A stretch of DNA of 64,000 nt from Stutzerimonas stutzeri (GTDB taxonomy: Bacteria > Pseudomonadota > Gammaproteobacteria > Pseudomonadales > Pseudomonadaceae). The stretch is taken from the NCBI RefSeq assembly GCF_024448715.1, contig NZ_JAMOHZ010000007.1, forward strand, positions 1 through 64,000. The letters are read 5' to 3'. The stretch's first letter is position 1. Every line of letters begins with the position of its first letter. This document shows, one piece after another, positions 57,098 to 64,000 of the stretch. The notes beneath the pieces were generated by a model, which did no database searches, was not told where the DNA came from, and saw only the letters and a program-made list of their open reading frames with translations. A program made the translations under genes and the position numbers.

Positions 57098-57976
57098 CTA
57101 GCTTACCAGCTTAGAAAGAAGCGGATCGTTTCGAAAAAGCACGCACCAGCGAGCAACGGCCGACAACTCAGCAGTACGGTCAGTCATTTCTCGAATGCGG
57201 CTGCGCACTGCCAGAAGACTGGCTTTAGCAGCTGGATTATTACCACCACAGCGGGCTTTAGCCGCCTTGAAGTCTTCGATTAGACCATCCACTTTCTGCC
57301 AAACTTTTCTACGTTCCTCCGCCAGGGGCACATGATCATTCAGCTTCAGGCGACTAACTGTTTCTTGAACACGCTTTTGATCCCACTCGGATGAACCAGG
57401 CATAGGGATAACTTTTCCCTCTTCATCGAAGGCGATCAGATCCACATCGTCGTCGTCGATAGGATCGAGCAGGTAGCGAGTTTCCGATTCCTCACATTGA
57501 TCAGCGAAGGATGAACACAGCGATCCATCCCTGAGCGGAAACCAGCCACCTTTCTTGCGGTTACCTACATTGCCGCAAGCACGGAAGTTCATGTATTCAA
57601 AGGCCAGCCACCAGTAGCCATCGCGCACTGTGGTATCTAACGCCTTGGCCTCCTTTTTAGGCCGAAAGTGCTCAACGTCATAGTGCGAATACAGTTCACG
57701 AACTTCCGAAAACCAACACTTACCTGCCGACAATGCTAAAAGCCAATCTTTCAATGCCCCCCAGTGCCCACTATTCGCGTCTATTAGAGCATTTCGCTCT
57801 TCACGTTTACCTGCTGAATCCAGCGCTGCCAACTCAGCAACCAACTGTTTTGACTTGGCCAACCATGCATCCCACTTTTCCTGCGTCCAGGGCACCCACT
57901 GCTGGCTTGTAGCGGCTGGGTCCCAATTCGGGATACTTGCAGTCGGCAACTTTCCGTTAAGGTCGATCCAAATCAC
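57098..57976 (-). CDS. HNH endonuclease, PtuB-like
   Basis: 292 residues. The core resembles HNH nucleases of the Septu PtuB/TIGR02646 type: GKCWFSEVRELYSHYDVEHF followed by RPKKEA (His98, Asp100, His103), YWWLAFEYMNFRACGNVGNR and KKGGWFPL. A further conserved-looking acidic stretch (LLDPIDDDDVDLIAFDEEGK) follows. The start overlaps the ATPase stop by four bases (ATGA), so the two are made together. In Septu systems the ATPase senses infection and the HNH protein cuts nucleic acid; that role is inferred. It is the last gene of the operon; no terminator is seen beyond 57098. Confidence 0.8.
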   Translation of the reverse strand: MIWIDLNGKLPTASIPNWDPAATSQQWVPWTQEKWDAWLAKSKQLVAELAALDSAGKREERNALIDANSGHWGALKDWLLALSAGKCWFSEVRELYSHYDVEHFRPKKEAKALDTTVRDGYWWLAFEYMNFRACGNVGNRKKGGWFPLRDGSLCSSFADQCEESETRYLLDPIDDDDVDLIAFDEEGKVIPMPGSSEWDQKRVQETVSRLKLNDHVPLAEERRKVWQKVDGLIEDFKAAKARCGGNNPAAKASLLAVRSRIREMTDRTAELSAVARWCVLFRNDPLLSKLVS

Positions 57977-59772
57977 CGGGACGCCTCCTCGCGCAAAATC
58001 TCGTCAATGATCGAATCAGCAATCGCGTCTTGCTCAACCTGCTCTTCCGGTGTTAACACCGGTTTCCGGAAACGACGATGTTGCGCCATCTTGCGAACGA
58101 ATAACGCATAATCCGGATCACGGAAATCAGCAGTGGAAAAGCCCAAATCGGCTAGCTCGGCGGACAACCGGCTCAACTCAGCTTCTTCCGCCGGTGTACG
58201 TGGTGACTTCACAAATAGCTCATTACGGCGGAACAGGCGACGCTCGGTTTCAATGTCCAGCGTGGACGACAAACCAAATAGCTCGCTTTTTAGCAGCCCG
58301 GTCACGCCCATGCCTTGTGGGTGTTCATCAGGGATATCCACCACTGTGCGACTAGGATCGCGGCGCAGGATGTGCACCTGCTCACGTTTGAGGCTCCCCA
58401 CCATCATCGGGTCGTGTGTAGTGATGAGGATTTGCGATTCGCCCTGCACCAATGCTCCGTCGTCCGATGTCAGCACGCCTTCTATGTCGTCGAAATAGCG
58501 CAGCTTCCAGATCGGGTTCAAGTGGGTATCCGGCTCGTCGAGCAGGAACAGGCAGTGGTCTTCGCGGGTGATCCGCATCAGCCCCAGCACTGTGAGCATC
58601 TGCAGCTCGCCCTCGGAAAGCTGAGTAAAGCTCACCTTGCCGCCATGCTCATCACGTTTCTTGACGGTGATGCGCACTTCGTCGATCAGGTCGCCGATAT
58701 AGGCACCTTCGGCATAGCGGAAGAAACTGTCGGTGCCGCCCACCAACTCGCCAAGTTGTTTGAGTTTGTCCTGACTGGGTACGAACAGATAAAGCTGCTT
58801 CTGTTTTTCTGTACGACCGCGGAAGTCGATTTGCTTGGTGGCCTCTTGCTCGATCGGTGCCCAAGCCACTTGCCAGAGATTGTCGAGAAACTCGCTCACC
58901 ACATTGCCCCGCGCATACCAAAAACGCGGATCACCTTCGTTCAGTTCCTGCTCGTCGAACTTGCCACCCCGGCGCTTTTCACGCAGGCGGTGTGGCTCTT
59001 TCAAAACAAACAACGCGGACTCCAGCGACTCGATATGCAGGTTCTTCAACACCTTCTGAAAGACGGGGTCGTCAGACAGCAAACATGCCAACAAAACCAA
59101 CTGGCTGTGTCCACCCCGGCAGTAGAACAGGCGGCGCAGGCGATCGTCGCCAGCTTGCTTCATCCGCGACTCACGGCGGCGCTTGGCCGCTTCTACGGAG
59201 CGAATATCAGCTTCGGAGCCCGTAAAATTCTCCAGTAAGTTCTCCGAAAGCACCTCGTCAGTCGTGATTTCCTGGCGCTGGTTGAAGCGGCGCTGATGCT
59301 CCTGGAACAATACCTCGATGCGCTCATTACGCCCGGAGTAGTAGGCAAAGATATGTGTAGGCAGCAGGCGGGGGCCACGTCGATGGTCAGGTGATTCTTT
59401 GCCCGGTGGATCGTTCTTTATCAGGTACTCTTGACTAACACGGTCACCATCCACCCATACAAAAGGACGCTTCTGTTTGGCGGTGTCCGCTTCAATGCGT
59501 ACCGCGTGGCCGCGGATGCTGTACTCCAGCGTGTAATCAAAAGCTGCTTCGCGGTCCAAATCGACATCCCGGAAGATGGTGATCAGCGCTTCGATCAGGT
59601 TGGACTTACCAATGCCGTTCTGGCCAATTAGGGCATGACTGCGGATGGGCTTAGGTTCTGCATCCGCTGGAGCACCCGCTGCAGGCTGCAAGTGCGTGTC
59701 GAATGCAATCTCAAGGCCTCGCAAATTGCGAAAAGCCGGAATGCGGATTCGCTGTAGTTGCATATCAGGCAT
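57973..59772 (-). CDS. ABC-type/OLD-like ATPase, PtuA-like
   Basis: 599 residues. N-terminal half-ATPase with FRNLRGLEIAFD and Walker A GQNGIGKSN at 50-58, a central arm about 150-370 rich in basic residues, then the ABC signature QLSEGELQML at 384-393, Walker B CLFLLDEPDTHLNP at 407-420 and the switch histidine in ILITTHDPMMVGS. The C-terminal 130 residues are helical and charged. This SMC/RecF-like layout without a Toprim domain fits PtuA of Septu and related RM-associated ATPases. It starts inside the 3' end of hsdS (8-base overlap), or three codons later, and overlaps the HNH gene. Confidence 0.85.
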   Translation of the reverse strand: MPDMQLQRIRIPAFRNLRGLEIAFDTHLQPAAGAPADAEPKPIRSHALIGQNGIGKSNLIEALITIFRDVDLDREAAFDYTLEYSIRGHAVRIEADTAKQKRPFVWVDGDRVSQEYLIKNDPPGKESPDHRRGPRLLPTHIFAYYSGRNERIEVLFQEHQRRFNQRQEITTDEVLSENLLENFTGSEADIRSVEAAKRRRESRMKQAGDDRLRRLFYCRGGHSQLVLLACLLSDDPVFQKVLKNLHIESLESALFVLKEPHRLREKRRGGKFDEQELNEGDPRFWYARGNVVSEFLDNLWQVAWAPIEQEATKQIDFRGRTEKQKQLYLFVPSQDKLKQLGELVGGTDSFFRYAEGAYIGDLIDEVRITVKKRDEHGGKVSFTQLSEGELQMLTVLGLMRITREDHCLFLLDEPDTHLNPIWKLRYFDDIEGVLTSDDGALVQGESQILITTHDPMMVGSLKREQVHILRRDPSRTVVDIPDEHPQGMGVTGLLKSELFGLSSTLDIETERRLFRRNELFVKSPRTPAEEAELSRLSAELADLGFSTADFRDPDYALFVRKMAQHRRFRKPVLTPEEQVEQDAIADSIIDEILREEASR

Positions 59773-61752
59773 TCACCATGCTTGGCTGCTTTTCGTGCAC
59801 TTCGGCCACGGTGGGCTCCAAAATCCAGCCGTGCGCTACTTCGGTTTTCAGCTGCGCGTAAAAAACGTCGATCTCACCGCCAAAGCGCTGCCATAGGTCC
59901 TTGGCGCTCATCTGGCCGTTGTTTCGGGCCAGGATAGTGGCTAACGACGCTTGGTCTTTGACTGCAGGGGACACACCCAAGCGCAACGGGGCGATCAAAT
60001 CAGTTTGCGGGGCCTTCATGGGTTCCTCTTTATGTTCGTTAGCGATACCGGTAATACTTGAAACGGTAGCTCTAGCAAGTTTCTCCGCAAGATTTTTGCC
60101 GGTGAGCAGTTTTGATTCGAGGGAATCGCACAATGCCATCAACTCATTAACCCTGACGACGATTCGAGCTTGCTCCATCGTCGTAGGCAATGGCATTGCA
60201 TGTAACGCGAAGTAACCTGTTGGAAGTCGCTTTTGCCCTGCTGTACCAACCATGTTTATCTCACCATGAAAACGAAACAACGGTGATTTAAGAAACAAAT
60301 AAACAAAGCCAGGTAATACACCGGGGTGAATTGAACGGAAAACGTGAAACTCTGTAGACCCTGATCCTACACCATTATTTAACTCTCTAATGACAGCAGC
60401 TTTTCCATTTTCAAAACAAGGAGTAATTTTGGCTAAGATAACGTCTCCGTTGGAGATATGGGTGTAACCCTTGTTAATGTCGCCCCAAAGCCTTGGCTCT
60501 CCACGAAGTGGAGCATTGTGTCGCTCCGAAACGCCTCTCATAGGTAAAAAGGTAGCGGTCAAACCGGCTGCGGCGTTATTACGTGGATTGATTTCACCCA
60601 AATCAAGCAGACGACTCCATTGCCAGGTTGAAGGTAGGCCTATCTCCGGGGGAGACAATGGTTCAGACTCCAATTTTAGCGCGCGTTTATATTTTTTCTC
60701 CGCTATTAATTTCTGACGCGCACTCGAAATTTCGGCTAGAAGCCCTTTCGCATTACCTTCCGCAGAATCTTGAACCACCAAGCGACCCGTAACAGCCAAT
60801 TGGTAAATCACTTCGCGCAACCCAGCCACATCCTCCGGCACATGAAACAGCCGCCCGAAGTTCTCAGCCAAGCGCGCCCAGCTGATTTGCAGTTCGTGAG
60901 GACTGTTGGCGCTGGCGACGGCTTGCAACATCGATTCACGGAGGTCGTTTTGCAGCTTCCGTCGGGCCTGCTGCTGCGCTTCCAGCCAGTCGCACAAGGC
61001 CATCAGCTCATCAACTTTGGCTACGATGCGGGATTGTTCCGCAGACGGTGGCAGAGGTAACGCACGGGTCGCAAAGTACTCCGTTGGCAATCGTCTCTGA
61101 CCTGCGGTACCGGTCATATTCTTCTCGCCTTCAACAGCGAAATATGGCGACCTCAGAAACAAGTAGATGTACCCCGGCAGTATGCCAGCGTGGATCGGTC
61201 TGAATACGTGAAGCTCGGTCGTACCGGCACCGATGCTGTGCTGCAATCCTGTAATAACGGCGGCCTTACCGTTCTCAAAACATGGTGTGATCTTGGCAAT
61301 AACGACGTCGCCATTTCTGAAGTGTGGAAACCCCTTCTTTATACTTCCCCACTTCGCAGTCTCAGGCACCAGTGCCCCCATATGGGCCTCAGAGAAACCT
61401 CTCATCGGTATAAAGGAAGCAGCGGCCTCATCGGGCGCATCGTTTCTCGGGCTAATCTCGCCAATATCAAGAAGACGCGTCCAACACCATGAATCAGGAA
61501 GCTGTATAGATGATGGAATATCGAGACCTGCGCCCTCTAGCTTTGGCAGGCGCTTGTAGGCTTTCTCGCAAATCAACCGATCCCGTAATATCGTAATGTC
61601 AGCCAGTAGTTGGCGAGCGTCACCATCGATGCCGTGCTGAGGCGTCAATGCGCCTGTAATTGCCAATTGGTAAACCATTTCACGGAGCTGTTGGATGCCC
61701 CCGGCGCATTCACAATATGCCCAAACTCAGCCAAAAACTGCTCCGCGTCCAT
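59765..61752 (-). CDS. hsdS: type I restriction specificity subunit HsdS, N-terminus frameshifted
   Basis: The natural start is ATG 61752, overlapping the hsdM stop as TGATG, with MDAEQFLAEFGHIVNAPG. In a run of five G (plus-strand C at 61698-61702) one base is lacking, and the rest is read from another frame, open from ATG 61678 (MVYQLAITGALTPQHGIDGD) for 637 residues. Two target recognition domains, about 62-235 and 352-525 of that frame, are strikingly alike (both with DVVIAKITPCFENGKAAV or DVILAKITPCFENGKAAV and AGQ-RLPT). Each is followed by a conserved coil with VDELMALCDWLE or VNELMALCDSLE. Unless slippage or the internal ATG rescues it, the specificity subunit is altered or absent. 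Confidence 0.85.
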
Positions 61753-63530
61753 CAGGCTTCCTCACCGACGAAGTGATGGGCCAGTGCGGCCCCTAATTCG
61801 CTTTTGAGCTGGTTTTCGGTTTCTTCGATTTCGCCCAACAGCTTTTTGTATTTTTCCAACAGCAGGTCAGGATCGTGGGTTTCTTCTTGCGGCTTGTTTG
61901 GATTTGGCTCATCAAGATTGAAGATAGGCCAATAGATGCGATCACCTGTAACCTTCGCATCGCGGGCTTGCAGGCGCAGCGGTTCGGCTTTAGCACGCAA
62001 TCCTGCGATCTGATTATCGATCTTCTCGCGGTAGGCCGCATCAGTGCTGCCGATCAAGCTCCGGCGCAAATCGCTGGCTTCGTTTTCCAACTCGGCGGCC
62101 CGGTTATTCAGGTCGTCAGCGCGATGCCAGTACGGTTGCGCTGCAGCTTCGGCCTGCTCGCGCTTAGCTTTGAAATCAACCTTCCACGCAAATTCGTTTT
62201 CTACACGATCAGCAAAGTCATTGACTTCATCGCCCCACCACTCCTGTTCGACTTTGAACTCTTTAAACTGAATGGGCTTGGTTTTAGAATAGCTCTTATA
62301 GCCATTCGGATAAGGGTGCTCATAGAACCAAATCGTGTCGGTGTGGAAGTGCTCAGTGCCGTCATCCACCGTGGTGCCTTTGGTGAAGAACAGCAGGTTG
62401 GTTTTGATAGTGGTGTAGGGAGCAAACACCCCCTTAGGCAAACGGATGATGGTGTGCAGATTGCAGTCGCGCAAAAGAAGTTTTTTCAACTCATCCTTAA
62501 CACCAGTGCCAAACAAAAAACCATCGGGTAGCACCACGGCGGCACGGCCATTTTCCTTCAAAAGTTTTTTGATGATGAGGGCCATGAACATATCGGCTGT
62601 CTCGCGGGTACGCAGATCAGCCGGGTAGTCACTGCCGACGCCATCCTCTTCATAACCACCAAAGGGTGGGTTGGTAATGATGCAATCGACCTTGTCGTTA
62701 GCGCTCCACTCGTTCCAGCCGATTCCGAGGGTGTTCCGGTGCTCAATCTGACTCGGTACATCAATTCCGTGCAACAGCATATTGGTGGTGCACAGCAGAT
62801 GGGGCAGCTGCTTTTTTTCGATGCCGTGGATGAGCTCTTCAATGGCGCGTTTATCTTCAGCGCTGGATTTGATTGTGAGCTGATTGCGGAAGTGATCGAT
62901 GACGGCGGTCAAGAAGCCGCCTGTGCCGCAAGCTGGATCCATCACGGCTTCGCGCTTGTCCAAACGCGGGTTGACGCGATCTGCCATGAAGGAGGTGATT
63001 GCGCGCGGTGTGTAGAACTCGCCCGCATTGCCGGCACCGCGCAGATCATTCAGCAGTTGTTCATAGACGTCGCCCAGCTGGGCGCGCTGTGTGAAGTCGT
63101 CAAAGTGGATCGCTTCTTCCAACTTTTCGATCACAGCAAGCAGCTGAGGACCGGATTTCATGTAATTGTTGGCGTCTTCAAAAACCTGTTTGATGACTTT
63201 GTGCTGCGGACTTTTACTCGCATCGATTTGGTCTTTGAGGGCTGGGAACAATTCGTTATTGATGAATGCGATAAGCTCGCTGCCAGCGATTTGCGGTTTC
63301 TTCTTGCCTTCGGCATCGGGCAAATATTTTGCCCAATTACGCCAGCGAAAACGCTCTGGAATAGGAGACTGATATTGAGCGTTATCGTCTTCCCACTCGT
63401 CTTCGCGCTGGTCGAAGACCTTGAGAAAGAGCATCCAGGTAAGCTGTCCCAAGCGCTGGGCGTCACCGTCGACACCGTCATCCTTGCGCATGATGTCCTG
63501 GATGGACTTGATGGTACTGCTGAGGTTCAT
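61752..63530 (-). CDS. hsdM: type I restriction-modification DNA methyltransferase HsdM
   Basis: 592 residues. N-terminal HsdM helical domain (STIKSIQDIMRKDDGVDGDA, QLTWMLFLKVFD), then an N6-adenine methylase with the SAM motif DPACGTGGF at 198-206 and the catalytic NPPF at 287-290, plus NAGEFYTPRAI. The C-terminal part contains a long charged coiled coil (AAELENEASDLRRSLIGSTD) that contacts HsdS. Starts at ATG 63530 with AGAGAG upstream, 35 bases after hsdR; its stop overlaps the hsdS start. Confidence 0.95.
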   Translation of the reverse strand: MNLSSTIKSIQDIMRKDDGVDGDAQRLGQLTWMLFLKVFDQREDEWEDDNAQYQSPIPERFRWRNWAKYLPDAEGKKKPQIAGSELIAFINNELFPALKDQIDASKSPQHKVIKQVFEDANNYMKSGPQLLAVIEKLEEAIHFDDFTQRAQLGDVYEQLLNDLRGAGNAGEFYTPRAITSFMADRVNPRLDKREAVMDPACGTGGFLTAVIDHFRNQLTIKSSAEDKRAIEELIHGIEKKQLPHLLCTTNMLLHGIDVPSQIEHRNTLGIGWNEWSANDKVDCIITNPPFGGYEEDGVGSDYPADLRTRETADMFMALIIKKLLKENGRAAVVLPDGFLFGTGVKDELKKLLLRDCNLHTIIRLPKGVFAPYTTIKTNLLFFTKGTTVDDGTEHFHTDTIWFYEHPYPNGYKSYSKTKPIQFKEFKVEQEWWGDEVNDFADRVENEFAWKVDFKAKREQAEAAAQPYWHRADDLNNRAAELENEASDLRRSLIGSTDAAYREKIDNQIAGLRAKAEPLRLQARDAKVTGDRIYWPIFNLDEPNPNKPQEETHDPDLLLEKYKKLLGEIEETENQLKSELGAALAHHFVGEEA

Positions 63531-63565
63531 CGATTGACTCTCTTATCTTTCAGCTTGATGCGTGA

Positions 63566-64000
63566 TCAAGTCTGCTTCTGTTCGAAATTGTCGTAGAGCG
63601 CTTTTTCGAGCTCATGCACAGCCTGGGTGTATTGCTCGACGCCACCAAAAATGCCGCGCCGGATTTGCGTTTTGCTGCCGAACTGGTCGAAGGGCGGAAG
63701 CTCCAGCACCTTGGCGTCTTCGATATCATGCACACCATGATCGGCGAACTTGTCGAGCAGGGCTTCAAGCACCCCGCGGGCTTGTTCACCGTATTTTGCA
63801 AAAACGTTGCGCTTTTTCACGTTATTGACGCGCTCGCGGCGCGTGAGCGGCTTTTGGTCAAAGGCAACATGAGTAACTAGATCGAAGACATCCAGTTCAC
63901 TGCCGTTGGTTACAGTCTGCTGCAGGATTTCCAGCGGGATACCATGTTCGGCAAGCTCTTCCAGCACCGCTTGTTTGCGCTCCGCACTACTCCAACGTCG
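63566..64000 (-). CDS. hsdR: type I restriction endonuclease subunit R, C-terminal part (cut by the window edge)
   Basis: The last 144 or so codons of a frame that enters from the right edge without a start. Features such as DVFDLVTHVAFDQKPLTRRE, RVNNVKKRNVFAKYGEQARG and the end FGSKTQIRRGIFGGVEQYTQ are typical of the HsdR C-terminal domain (EcoEI/EcoKI type) that docks onto HsdM. The helicase and nuclease domains lie outside. First known gene of the leftward operon hsdR-hsdM-hsdS-ATPase-HNH. Confidence 0.9.
   Translation of the reverse strand, partial: RRWSSAERKQAVLEELAEHGIPLEILQQTVTNGSELDVFDLVTHVAFDQKPLTRRERVNNVKKRNVFAKYGEQARGVLEALLDKFADHGVHDIEDAKVLELPPFDQFGSKTQIRRGIFGGVEQYTQAVHELEKALYDNFEQKQT

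Noticed and set aside
54110-64000. CRISPR array, tRNA attachment site or complete insertion sequence in the accessory region
   Set aside because: No regularly spaced repeats, no tRNA-like folds and no intact transposase with terminal inverted repeats were seen.

Overview
The window looks like a chromosomal segment of a Pseudomonas-like gammaproteobacterium, most likely the stutzeri group (Stutzerimonas). The evidence is the high GC content, the leftward block mtnA-gyrA-serC-pheA-hisC-tyrA/aroA-cmk-rpsA with the fused prephenate dehydrogenase/EPSP synthase typical of Pseudomonas, an imuA-imuB-dnaE2 mutasome behind a LexA box, and a REP doublet of the Pseudomonas TGTAGGAG type. Genus is inferred from gene order and protein resemblance remembered from the families, not from a search.

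Layout. 1-13 kb holds small accessory transcription units: a divergent SDR/LysR pair, a DUF4041/GIY-YIG protein, a decayed tyrosine recombinase, a MerR regulon (regulator, exported acetoacetate-decarboxylase-like protein and old-yellow-enzyme reductase, joined by three near-identical 19-bp-spacer operators), a PAS-PAS chemoreceptor, a DUF6152/membrane-protein pair, an MFS carrier and a PEP-mutase-like enzyme. 13-20 kb carries an acyl-CoA synthetase, TerC, a lipoprotein and an arsenic locus in which arsR is a pseudogene while arsC and arsB are intact. 19-28 kb has an acyltransferase, hpd, several small proteins, a SAF-domain dehydrogenase and a glycosyltransferase fused to an RmlD-like domain. 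28-33 kb has a reductase, a phytase-like exported protein, a GST and an aminotransferase divergent from a MarR regulator. 33-46 kb is the core aromatic amino acid, serine, gyrase and ribosomal protein block. 46-49 kb has a 1-Cys peroxiredoxin and an orphan ccoN broken by three single-base deletions. 49-54 kb is the SOS mutasome.

54-64 kb is the accessory hot spot. Immediately after dnaE2 lies a graveyard of mobile-element genes: two ParB/RepB-type partition fragments, an unidentified C-terminal fragment, a umuC/rulB remnant, and a DUF932 fragment joined to a decayed YqaJ exonuclease gene. This debris ends abruptly at about 57.1 kb, where a leftward defence operon begins: hsdR (entering from the right edge), hsdM, hsdS, then an ABC-type ATPase and an HNH nuclease resembling PtuA/PtuB of Septu. 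The last two genes overlap each other and hsdS, so a Septu-like pair appears to be built into a type I restriction-modification operon. The hsdS gene has two strikingly similar target recognition domains and a one-base frameshift in a G tract close to its start.

Several broken genes (recombinase, arsR, ccoN, hsdS) differ from their expected reading frames by single bases, some at short homopolymers. Real decay is likely for those that also carry deletions or stops, but a raw-read check is warranted for ccoN and hsdS. No tRNA, rRNA, CRISPR array or complete insertion sequence was seen.
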